Part shown: positions 16,622 to 23,236 of the stretch, one piece after another
Layout: the number at the start of each line of letters is the position of its first letter
How positions within the stretch are numbered: position 1 is the first letter of the stretch
Assembly: GCF_003987015.1 (NCBI RefSeq)
Contig: NZ_PIPQ01000001.1
Location: 620,001 to 684,000, forward strand
Direction of reading: 5' to 3'
DNA length: 64,000 nucleotides
From: Aliidiomarina taiwanensis
GTDB lineage: Bacteria > Pseudomonadota > Gammaproteobacteria > Enterobacterales > Alteromonadaceae
Program-made: the position numbers and the translations under genes
The notes under the pieces: model-generated
Seen by the model: only the letters and a program-made list of their open reading frames with translations
What the model was told of the DNA's origin: nothing
Database searches by the model: none

Positions 16622-16900
16622 TCAGCCGGTAGGGAATTGTTGCTTCTGGTGTAATACTCGCATGACGCGAATTGCGGAGCCGTCTACCCAGTAAGAAACT
16701 ATCATTGAGATTTCGGGGATAATGAGTAATCGTCCTTGAATACCAGCACGTTGCACACCCATGAGGGGGTGCTCAAGTAAGTTTTCTACCTTAGCTTCAA
16801 GCATATCGTCCGTTTTGTCTGCCGCCTCAGGGTTGAAGTCATAAAGAAATTCAAAGATCTTTTCACGATCATTTAGCGATGCTTCTTCCCATAAAATCAT
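16622..16900 (-). CDS. Type II toxin, RelE/ParE family
   Basis: A 92-residue toxin with the RelE/ParE fold pattern: an N-terminal helical hairpin (DREKIFEFLYDFNPEAADKTDDMLEAKVENLLEHPLMG), a central GIQGRLLIIPEISMIVSYWVDG, and a C-terminal strand AIRVMRVLHQKQ. Members either cleave ribosome-bound mRNA or block gyrase; I cannot choose between these from sequence. Its ATG overlaps the antitoxin stop by one base (TAATG), the usual antitoxin-first order. A C-terminal relic of a close relative lies about 400 bases away at 16206-16262. Confidence 0.85.
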   Translation of the reverse strand: MILWEEASLNDREKIFEFLYDFNPEAADKTDDMLEAKVENLLEHPLMGVQRAGIQGRLLIIPEISMIVSYWVDGSAIRVMRVLHQKQQFPTG

Positions 16901-17181
16901 TATTGACCTCGGCTACGAACCATTGCTTTTCGTTCAGCCATTCGTGCTTTTGCTGAGTCATGATCAACAAATGAAGTTTTTCCAGAGTCTAACTTTTCAA
17001 ATGCTTTATTTACTTGTTCAGTTAACCAAGCGTCGTGAGATAATGCTTTGCGTTGTTGCTCGGCCATTTGCTCAGTAAGTTCACGACAAGCATCGCTAAG
17101 CGTGCGTCCTTGGCTTTCAGCCATTTGCTGAGCTAAGCGTTTTGTTTCGTCATCAACACGAAATTGAATTCTAGTGTCCAT
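16900..17181 (-). CDS. Type II antitoxin, RelB/DinJ-like ribbon-helix-helix
   Basis: A 93-residue antitoxin starting MDTRIQFRVDDETKRLAQQM. The N-terminal beta strand TRIQFRVD followed by two helices (KRLAQQMAESQ, RTLSDACRELTEQM) is a ribbon-helix-helix DNA-binding domain; the charged C-terminal part likely wraps the toxin. The frame extends upstream to 17220, but ATG at 17181 has GGGAG seven bases before it and fits the family start, so I chose it. TACAAT (reverse complement of 17198-17203) close upstream could be the -10 box. The antitoxin probably represses its own operon. Confidence 0.85.
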   Translation of the reverse strand: MDTRIQFRVDDETKRLAQQMAESQGRTLSDACRELTEQMAEQQRKALSHDAWLTEQVNKAFEKLDSGKTSFVDHDSAKARMAERKAMVRSRGQ

Positions 17182-17239
17182 GCGTTGCTCCCAAATAATT
17201 GTACACACAAATGTTAGCACCAGCGTCAGGCAAGGGCAA

Positions 17240-17279
17240 CTAACGAAGCGTTTAAGTCAGATCTCCAACGCTCTGTATG
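17240..17279 (+). repeat. Possible truncated attC left half
   Basis: CTAACGAAGCGTTTAAGTCA followed by GATCTCCAACGCTC resembles the left half of the long attC sites found in marine gammaproteobacterial integrons (CTAAC, then AAGCGTTTAAG). It has the same orientation as the attC-like site at 16120. The matching right half is not found downstream, so if real it is truncated. Confidence 0.3.
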
Positions 17280-17367
17280 TTCATTTAGGGCCTTTATTGG
17301 TGTTTGTCGGTGGTGAGTTAACAAAAAGTGTGTGATGATAATTCCTAAAAACATAAGGAGCTCCTCA

Positions 17368-17781
17368 ATGTCATTTGTTCGACTTCTATTAGCCATTATT
17401 ATAGGTGTGGCGCTCGGAGGTTTTGTAAACATGGGCGTTATTCTCAACAGCGGCTTTTTTGTTGCACCGCCCACCGGGGCCGACCTAAGCACACCCGAAG
17501 GCATACAAGCCGCCCATGCGCTGCTTGAGCCTAAACACTATATGTTTCCCTCCCTAGCACACGCCGTTGGCACCTTTATTGGCAGCTTTGCCGCAGTAAA
17601 AATAACAAAAGAGCACCAACTAGCTGCCGCCCTGGTGGTAGGTAGTTTGTTTTTCGTCGGTGGCATACAAGCCGCCCGCATGGTCCCCGCACCCACCTGG
17701 TTTGTAGCCATGGACTTAGTACTAGCGTACTTCCCATGCGCACTGCTGGGGTATTGGTTGGCGAGGTCGAAAGCCCTTTAA
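17368..17781 (+). CDS. Hypothetical four-helix membrane protein
   Basis: A 137-residue protein starting MSFVRLLLAIIIGVALGGFV. ATG at 17368 is preceded by AAGGAGCTCCTCA, so I prefer it to the earlier in-frame ATG at 17332. About four hydrophobic segments are seen (residues 3-27, 58-76, 83-103, 111-131), with a short extracytoplasmic loop after the first (PPTGADLSTPEGIQAAHALLEP). The pattern with conserved H and P in HAVGTFIGSFAAV occurs in small uncharacterised membrane proteins of aquatic bacteria; no function can be given. It stands alone between the two toxin-antitoxin modules. Confidence 0.7.
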   Translation: MSFVRLLLAIIIGVALGGFVNMGVILNSGFFVAPPTGADLSTPEGIQAAHALLEPKHYMFPSLAHAVGTFIGSFAAVKITKEHQLAAALVVGSLFFVGGIQAARMVPAPTWFVAMDLVLAYFPCALLGYWLARSKAL

Positions 17782-17850
17782 TAAAAGGGATGGTAGGTAA
17801 GGCACTGCCTTACGGTGGGGCAGCATAAACAGGTTCTATTGATGGGGGTT

Positions 17851-18141
17851 CTAGGTGCTACGTTTTATATCGCGATAAAAATTCTCATGCGAACCAAGTG
17901 CCATTAATTCGAGAGTGAGCGTGCCATCATTAAAGCTGTACCCTAATAATGTAAGCTGTTTACTCATTTTAAATTTATAAACGCGCAAAAAAGATAAATC
18001 GCCTCTTTTTTGTTCGCCAAGCGAAGGTTCATTCATGAGCTCTTTAATGGCGGAATCTAGATCTTTCTTTTGATTCGGTTTAAGTTTCTTTACGGCTTTC
18101 TTGAAACTCGGCGTTTGTAAAACGCTGGTAACTTTAACCAA
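17851..18141 (-). CDS. Type II toxin, RelE-like (second module)
   Basis: A 96-residue RelE/ParE-superfamily toxin: VTSVLQTPSFKKAVKKLKPNQKKDLDSAIKELM, then GDLSFLRVYKFKMSKQLTLLGYSF and the C-terminal MALGSHENFYRDIKR, the HENFYR ending being typical of this mRNA-interferase-type group. The open frame extends upstream to 18210, but the part before residue 24 lies inside the antitoxin and lacks resemblance. I place the start at TTG (18141-18139), which overlaps the antitoxin stop in TTGGTTAA. A rare TTG start would keep toxin translation low. Confidence 0.8.
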   Translation of the reverse strand: MVKVTSVLQTPSFKKAVKKLKPNQKKDLDSAIKELMNEPSLGEQKRGDLSFLRVYKFKMSKQLTLLGYSFNDGTLTLELMALGSHENFYRDIKRST

Positions 18142-18361
18142 AGTCGTAGTTCTCCAGCTTTCCTGCCTCTTTTTCAGCCTGCGCAATAATGGCTTGTTTA
18201 ACAAACCCATAAGGTAAGTCGGGGTTTTGTTCCATTATTTTACCAATTTTAGCCCAATGTTCTATTTGTTTGGGTGGTGTTCGGTTAAGGGCTTTTGCCA
18301 TAATAGTGGCTTTATCTATAAGCTCTTTGTCTAATCGTATACTAGTAGTTGCCACGGGCAT
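18134..18361 (-). CDS. Type II antitoxin, ParD-like (second module)
   Basis: A 75-residue protein starting MPVATTSIRLDKELIDKATIMAKALNR, a beta strand plus helix resembling ParD-like antitoxins, then a segment PKQIEHWAKIGKIMEQNPDLPYGFV, and an acidic C-terminal tail (EKEAGKLENYDFG). ATG at 18361 follows TTGAGGAT; the longer open frame from 18418 crosses the promoter and was rejected. It precedes and overlaps its toxin by eight bases. Three tandem decamers upstream are probably its operator. Confidence 0.8.
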   Translation of the reverse strand: MPVATTSIRLDKELIDKATIMAKALNRTPPKQIEHWAKIGKIMEQNPDLPYGFVKQAIIAQAEKEAGKLENYDFG

Positions 18362-18380
18362 ATCCTCAAGCAGGTTAACA

Positions 18381-18418
18381 TTGTCGCATATTGTAGCAAA
18401 TTGCCACAAATGATGCAA
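18381..18418 (-). promoter_or_regulatory. Promoter and three-decamer operator of the second TA module
   Basis: On the plus strand three tandem 10-base units lie at 18381-18410: TTGTCGCATA, TTGTAGCAAA and TTGCCACAAA, one per helical turn. On the minus strand TACAAT (18395-18390) is a good -10 box, with TTGCAT (18418-18413) 17 bases upstream as -35. The repeats therefore cover the core promoter, as expected for an autorepressing antitoxin. Confidence 0.6.
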
Positions 18419-18509
18419 AGTGCAACTGATTCGTTAAATACCCCATAAGTAGCATCGTATACCTTTAGAGAAACAGGTATAACTACTCGCATATGCAGTT
18501 TCTTAAGAA

Positions 18510-18551
18510 GTAGGAATGGAGTGCGTGATAAAAGACATTGATTTTGCCCGC
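18510..18551 (+). repeat. Left copy of a 42-bp imperfect direct repeat
   Basis: This segment, the leader and first codons of the methyltransferase gene, matches 20518-20558 at 35 of 42 aligned positions by hand alignment, with one gap. Shared blocks include GTAGGAATG, GTGCG, GACATTGATT and GCCCGC. Confidence 0.65.
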
Positions 18552-19313
18552 CTGTACCGTGAACACCTTGCCCGTAGTGGACGTAAAGCAAAGCCCGCCA
18601 GTGTGTGGGACGCGAAGGCGGCTGCCATGGCTTCGCCTGGAACCGACAGTGATTATGCGAGGGAATTTGTACGTCGGGTTCAGTTGCATGCAAGCGACAC
18701 TGTGCTTGATGTGGGGTGTGGGCCTGGCACCATTGGTTTGGCGTTGGCGCCGCACGTGCAACAGGTGTATGGGCTCGACTATAGTTCAGGAATGCTAACG
18801 GCCCTGATGGAGCATGCTAAGCGGCTTGAGTTAAATAATGTGGCGCCTATTGAATGCTCCTGGGATGCCCCTTGGGAGCAAGTGCCTGTGTGCGACATTA
18901 CGGTTGTGTCTCGCGCCAGTATTGTGAACGACATGGACAGGGCTTTAACTAAACTGAATGCCCACACTCGCAAACGCGTGTATATGACGCATTTGGTTGG
19001 CGGACGTTTTCAAAGCCGTGAAATAGCCGAGCTGTTAGGTCGGCCCGACACCAGTTTTCCTGATCATATGTATGTGTTGAACATGCTGTATCAACGCAAT
19101 ATTTATCCGACTATGGATTATATTGAGCTGCCCAGTGGCCTTGCGGGCAGCCGTTCGGAAGCCGAGTTTATTGAAAAGGTAGACACTCGCTTTGGCCCCC
19201 TGAGCACGGCAGAAAAGCACACCTTAAGCCGCTGGTACCAACAGCAGCCGGAGTACGCAAAGCAGGGCGGTGAACCTCTACGCTGGGCTTTTATGAGTTG
19301 GCAACCGAATTAA
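18516..19313 (+). CDS. Class I SAM-dependent methyltransferase
   Basis: A 265-residue Rossmann-fold methyltransferase. Motif I is DTVLDVGCGPGTIGLAL at about residues 64-80, followed by the acidic end of strand 2 (VYGLDYSSGML) and motif IV region CDITVVSRA. The substrate is unknown; relatives with an N-terminal DFARLYREHLARSGRKAKPASVWDAKA segment are annotated simply as methyltransferases. The start is uncertain: ATG at 18516 lies one base after AGGA, and GTG at 18525 has better spacing. Its first 36 bases plus leader are repeated imperfectly at 20518-20558. It is followed at 46 bases by a His-rich periplasmic protein. Confidence 0.85.
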   Translation: MECVIKDIDFARLYREHLARSGRKAKPASVWDAKAAAMASPGTDSDYAREFVRRVQLHASDTVLDVGCGPGTIGLALAPHVQQVYGLDYSSGMLTALMEHAKRLELNNVAPIECSWDAPWEQVPVCDITVVSRASIVNDMDRALTKLNAHTRKRVYMTHLVGGRFQSREIAELLGRPDTSFPDHMYVLNMLYQRNIYPTMDYIELPSGLAGSRSEAEFIEKVDTRFGPLSTAEKHTLSRWYQQQPEYAKQGGEPLRWAFMSWQPN

Positions 19314-19358
19314 CCCTCGTTATATGTAAAGACACACTAATTGACAAAAGGATAGATT

Positions 19359-19841
19359 ATGAAATTACCTATTGGCTCGATTGTCGGACTTGTTGCAACC
19401 TTGGCTTTCACGGCGACTGCTTTTCCCGGTAGCGCTGATGAGCACGATCACCATCATGCTGAAGGTGTTGAACTGCAACTTAACAACGGTAAGAAATGGG
19501 AAACCGATGCGCCGCTTCGCCAGTCGATGGCCACAGTGAGCCAGAATGTAAGCGCAGTGCTGGCAGACATACACAACCATTCATTAAACGCAGCGGGCTA
19601 CAAAACCCTGGCAGGGCAGGTGAATGAACAAATAGCGTATATCTTTGCCAATTGCGAACTTGAGCCCGCCGCTGACGCCCAGCTGCATATTGTGATTGCT
19701 CGCATGATGGTGAGCGCCCAAACCATGGAGCAAAACAGCGACCTAGCTGAAAAGCGCCAGGCGGCCGTCGCCCTTGTTGGCGCGCTACATAGCTATGCTG
19801 ACTTCTTCGTTGACGAAGACTTCACGTTACCGAAACACTGA
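19359..19841 (+). CDS. His-rich periplasmic protein of unknown function
   Basis: A 160-residue exported protein. A Sec signal peptide (MKLPIGSIVGLVATLAFTATAFPGSA) is followed by a His-rich stretch DEHDHHHAEG and then by helical sequence starting LNNGKKWETDAPLRQSM. Similar NNGKKW.TD..LR proteins are found in many proteobacteria, often near metal-related genes (I am recalling this, not checking it). The His cluster could bind Cu, Zn or Ni. ATG at 19359 has AAAAGGATAG upstream. It may be cotranscribed with the methyltransferase. Confidence 0.75.
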   Translation: MKLPIGSIVGLVATLAFTATAFPGSADEHDHHHAEGVELQLNNGKKWETDAPLRQSMATVSQNVSAVLADIHNHSLNAAGYKTLAGQVNEQIAYIFANCELEPAADAQLHIVIARMMVSAQTMEQNSDLAEKRQAAVALVGALHSYADFFVDEDFTLPKH

Positions 19842-20032
19842 CCACTACAAAAGCAAAAGCTGCTACTCTAATACTATGCTTTACGAGAAAGCGGATTCGC
19901 TAACAAAGCCGAATGCTTGCTTTTTAACCTATTGATTTTATTGATGTGTCGTGTTCATTTCGTGTTCCTTTCGTTCTCAAATGGCGAAAAGTTTGTAACG
20001 CTTGGTGCATCTCAAACAGTAAGGGAATAGCC

Positions 20033-20521
20033 ATGATAGTAAGAAAACTTCGCTTGAAAAGAGGGTGGACGCAAAGCCAACTAGCCGAAATGGCAGGGGT
20101 TACCACGCGCACGATTCAACGGATTGAACAAGGCTATCGGCCGAGCTTGGAAACCAGCAAAGCACTTGCTTCTGTGTTTGAGATAGAACTTTCTATTTTA
20201 CAACCAGAGGACAAGACGATGAAAGAAACGAATGAACGATTAGAAAACAAGAAAACCAATGAGGGGCTTCAGCCTGATGAGCAAGAAGCATTAATGAGCG
20301 GCAAACGTATGAAAGCATTTTATGATCACCTGATAACCTACCTGGTGCTTGCTGCGGTTTTTCTCTTCGCATTTCATGATGAGCCAGTCGTTTATATGAT
20401 TTTTGCGGGGTTAGGCATAGGTTTGGTCGTGCAAGGGTTGCTTGCCTTTGAAGTTATAAGCTTTATAAGCCCTAAATGGGAAAAAAAGCTGGTCGAGTGG
20501 AAGCTAGGGCGTAAGCTGTAG
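20033..20521 (+). CDS. XRE-type helix-turn-helix protein with C-terminal 2TM domain
   Basis: A 162-residue membrane-anchored regulator. The N-terminal XRE helix-turn-helix covers about residues 1-55 (LRLKRGWTQSQLAEMAGVTTRTIQRIEQGYRP), a charged linker follows, and the C-terminal part is a 2TM domain with hydrophobic helices near 105-122 and 124-146 followed by the basic end KWEKKLVEWKLGRKL. ATG at 20033 has AAGGGAATAGCC upstream; an earlier in-frame ATG at 19946 adds unrelated sequence and was rejected. Such proteins hold a DNA-binding domain at the membrane. The target is unknown. Confidence 0.85.
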   Translation: MIVRKLRLKRGWTQSQLAEMAGVTTRTIQRIEQGYRPSLETSKALASVFEIELSILQPEDKTMKETNERLENKKTNEGLQPDEQEALMSGKRMKAFYDHLITYLVLAAVFLFAFHDEPVVYMIFAGLGIGLVVQGLLAFEVISFISPKWEKKLVEWKLGRKL

Positions 20522-20558
20522 GAATGTCGTGCGCGATAAGGACATTGATTGAGCCCGC
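20518..20558 (+). repeat. Right copy of the 42-bp imperfect direct repeat
   Basis: It begins in the last codon of the XRE-2TM gene and matches the 5' end of the methyltransferase gene (18510-18551). No coding frame continues. It lies 50 bases from the 3' end of the initiator tRNA gene. Confidence 0.65.
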
Positions 20559-20565
20559 GATACAA

Positions 20566-20597
20566 AAAAGCCCGAACATTTCTGTTCGGGCTTTCTT
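20566..20597. terminator. Bidirectional intrinsic terminator (tRNA and XRE gene)
   Basis: AAAGCCCGAACA (20567-20578) and TGTTCGGGCTTT (20583-20594) form a perfect 12-bp stem with a TTTC loop. On the minus strand, TTTTTT follows the hairpin, which terminates the tRNA transcript. The plus-strand side is also T-rich. Confidence 0.9.
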
Positions 20598-20607
20598 TTG
20601 AATACGT

Positions 20608-20684
<77 letters not shown>

Positions 20685-20697
20685 TCCGATGAAGTGC

Positions 20698-20726
20698 ACT
20701 ATAATGATGCGCAGAGCAGAACGCAA
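20698..20726 (-). promoter_or_regulatory. Promoter of the initiator tRNA gene
   Basis: On the minus strand TTGCGT (20726-20721) and TATAGT (20703-20698) are separated by 17 bases, and the -10 box ends 14 bases before the tRNA. Confidence 0.65.
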
Positions 20727-20868
20727 GCCTATTTCTTGAAAAAGCGTTTAAGTGCGTACTTATTGGGCAATGTGCTGCTTATGTGTGCATATTGGCTTGA
20801 AAAGCTATAACAGACATAGCCTTGCTGAACAGGTATACTATGCGCCATTAAAACGAACGGATGGCCTT

Positions 20869-23004
20869 ATGTATCAATTTTATATTTCTTGCGCGCATGG
20901 TTTAGAAGAGTTGCTGTCGGCTGAGTTAAGCCAACAGCCTGTTTCTGAAGTGAAGCTAACTCACGGTGGGGTAACTTGTAAGGGCGATTTAGCCGCTGCT
21001 TACAGCCTGTGTTTAAACTTGCGTACGGCCAGCCGAGTGCTTTTGCACCTACATGAAGGGCCGGTGTCGGACCGCGAGTCTTTGTTACGCGAGTCTACCA
21101 AGGTGCCTTGGGGCAGCTATGTAAATGGCGACGACAGCTTTGTGGTGCGCTTTAGCGGTACCAACGACGCGCTGCGCCATACGGGCTTTTCTGCGCAAGT
21201 GGTAAAAGACGGTTATTTGGATTACTGGCGTACCTTCGACCAACGCCCAGCGGTGGACCGCGACGAAGCGGGTGTCATGGTGGTGGTGCAGCTGGGCAAA
21301 GAGAACGCGAATTTTTATTTAGACCTTTCTGGGTCGGGCATGCATGAGCGGGGTTACCGCCATGGTACGGGGCAAGCGCCTATTCGTGAAACTTTGGCTG
21401 CGGCTGTTGTGCAGCGGAGTTTGAATTCGCTGGCAGAGCCTACGCCTTCTGCAGTAGTAGACCCATTTTGTGGCTCGGGTACCTTATTACTCGAAGCCGC
21501 CATGCTATTAACAGACTGTGCACCTGGCTTGCTGCGCGAACATTGGGGCTTTTTCGGTTTAAAAGCACACGACCAAGGCTTATGGGAAGAAACCTTGGCG
21601 GCAGCCGAGCAGCGTTTTGCAGCAGGCAAAGCCAGCTGTACCACCACCTTTTATGGCAGTGACCTAGAGCCGAAAGTACTGGCTCAAGCGGCTGCGTCTG
21701 CAGAGCTTTTGGGGCTGGCAGACTTATTCCAATTTGAACGATTAGACGCGGCAACGGCGGACTTAGTGAGTTTTGTAGGCGAGCAAGCAAACGGCCTGCT
21801 GGTAACCAACCCGCCTTATGGTGAACGCTTAGAAACTCCGCTTTCGGCCCATGTGTTGTTCCGAAACTTTGGCGCTGTGTTGTATCAATTAGAAGGTACT
21901 TGGAACGCCAGTGTGTTAGCACCAAGCGACGTCTTGTTGAAGTCGCTGCGGTTACGTGCCTGGAAGAAATACAACTTTAATAACGGACCTATTTCTGTGC
22001 GTTTGGCTGTTTATAAGCTGGAAGGCCAAAAGCAGCTTGGGGCGAAAGACAACACCGACATTGCCAACCGTTTGAAAAAGAATTGGCAGCAGCGCCGCAA
22101 GTGGGCGAAGCGGGAAGGGGTGGAAGCCTTTCGTGTGTACGACGCGGACTTGCCCGACTACAACGCAGCCATTGACTACTATAACGACCACCTGGTGGTG
22201 CAAGAATACGCAGCTCCGGCGGATATTCCTGATCATGTGGCGGAAAACCGCTTTTGGGACTTAATTGATGCCATTTTAGCAGTATTGCCGATTGACCCTG
22301 ACAATATTCACACCAAGCAGCGTCGTCGCCAGAAAGGGCTTGCGCAGTACAATAAGAAAAACACGGCCGAAGACGATGCTGTGGTGTTCCAAACCCGTGA
22401 ATACAATGCGGCTTTTTGGGTGAATATGACCCAGTACTTAGACACGGGGCTGTTCTTAGACCACCGTTTAGTCCGTAAAGACATTCAAAAGCGGGCGGCG
22501 AACAAGCGGGTGTTGAACCTGTTTGGCTATACGGGCAGTGCGTCTGTGCATGCGGCTTTAGGCGGGGCGACGGAAGTGACCACGGTGGATATGTCGCGCA
22601 CCTACTTAAACTGGGCCAAAGACAACTTCCGTCTGAACCATTTAACCATTAATAAGCACGCTTTTATTCAAGCGGACTGCCTGCAGTGGCTAAGTGACAT
22701 GCAAGGCTCGGGGCAGCAGTGGGACTTGATTTTCTTAGACCCGCCGACGTTTTCAAATTCGAAACGCATGGAAGACACCTTTGACATTCAACGTGACCAC
22801 CTTGACGTATTGCGTCAGGTGAAAAGCCTGTTGGCGCCTGGTGGCTTGCTGATATTTTCGACCAACAAACGCAGGTTTAAGCTGGATCAGGCAGGGCTTG
22901 CAGAACTGGCATTAAAAGCGGATGAACGCACCCATGCCACCACGTCGGAAGACTTTAAACGCCAGCGCGCCATTCATTACTGCTGGTATATAGAGCATGC
23001 GTAA
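20869..23004 (+). CDS. rlmL: 23S rRNA methyltransferase RlmKL (bifunctional)
   Basis: A 711-residue fusion enzyme. The N-terminal part has a THUMP domain (about 45-155) and an RlmL methyltransferase domain with motif I DPFCGSGTLL from Asp198 and the N6/N2-type catalytic NPPYGER from Asn314. The C-terminal RlmK part has VLNLFGYTGSASVHAALGGA and DPPTFSNSKRM from Asp624. In E. coli these make m2G2445 and m7G2069 in 23S rRNA. The open frame extends to 20752, but ATG at 20869 (MYQFYISCAHGLEELL) fits the family start, with E. coli RlmKL at 702 residues. It overlaps the next gene by eight bases. Confidence 0.95.
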   Translation: MYQFYISCAHGLEELLSAELSQQPVSEVKLTHGGVTCKGDLAAAYSLCLNLRTASRVLLHLHEGPVSDRESLLRESTKVPWGSYVNGDDSFVVRFSGTNDALRHTGFSAQVVKDGYLDYWRTFDQRPAVDRDEAGVMVVVQLGKENANFYLDLSGSGMHERGYRHGTGQAPIRETLAAAVVQRSLNSLAEPTPSAVVDPFCGSGTLLLEAAMLLTDCAPGLLREHWGFFGLKAHDQGLWEETLAAAEQRFAAGKASCTTTFYGSDLEPKVLAQAAASAELLGLADLFQFERLDAATADLVSFVGEQANGLLVTNPPYGERLETPLSAHVLFRNFGAVLYQLEGTWNASVLAPSDVLLKSLRLRAWKKYNFNNGPISVRLAVYKLEGQKQLGAKDNTDIANRLKKNWQQRRKWAKREGVEAFRVYDADLPDYNAAIDYYNDHLVVQEYAAPADIPDHVAENRFWDLIDAILAVLPIDPDNIHTKQRRRQKGLAQYNKKNTAEDDAVVFQTREYNAAFWVNMTQYLDTGLFLDHRLVRKDIQKRAANKRVLNLFGYTGSASVHAALGGATEVTTVDMSRTYLNWAKDNFRLNHLTINKHAFIQADCLQWLSDMQGSGQQWDLIFLDPPTFSNSKRMEDTFDIQRDHLDVLRQVKSLLAPGGLLIFSTNKRRFKLDQAGLAELALKADERTHATTSEDFKRQRAIHYCWYIEHA

Positions 23005-23236
23005 TTTTTATTTACTGACAAAAGACAACTGCCCCTTATGCACCATGGCCAAGCAGCTTATACAGCGTATGGCGCTGCAACAGCCTGTGGCGTTGCACGA
23101 GGTGGACATTGCCAGCCAAGCAGAGCTGCTTGAAGAGTATGGCAATTTAGTGCCTGTTTTAGTGCGTGAGCACGATGATGCCGAATTGAAATGGCCTTTC
23201 GGCGATGACAAGTTAAGGAATTTTCTCGAACAATGA
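22997..23236 (+). CDS. Glutaredoxin/thioredoxin-fold small protein (DUF836-like)
   Basis: A 79-residue protein with a thioredoxin-like fold: MRNFYLLTKDNCPLCTMAKQLI with a CPLC redox motif at residues 12-15, then LHEVDI and a LVPVLV cis-proline strand, ending WPFGDDKLRNFL. This is the DUF836 glutaredoxin-like pattern often found beside rlmKL and uup in gammaproteobacteria. Its redox partner is unknown. It overlaps rlmKL by eight bases and uup by four, so the three are translated as one operon. Confidence 0.85.
   Translation: MRNFYLLTKDNCPLCTMAKQLIQRMALQQPVALHEVDIASQAELLEEYGNLVPVLVREHDDAELKWPFGDDKLRNFLEQ

Noticed and set aside
21440-21925. 161-codon minus-strand ORF opposite rlmKL.
   Set aside because: Lies entirely inside the conserved RlmL domain and shows no motif.
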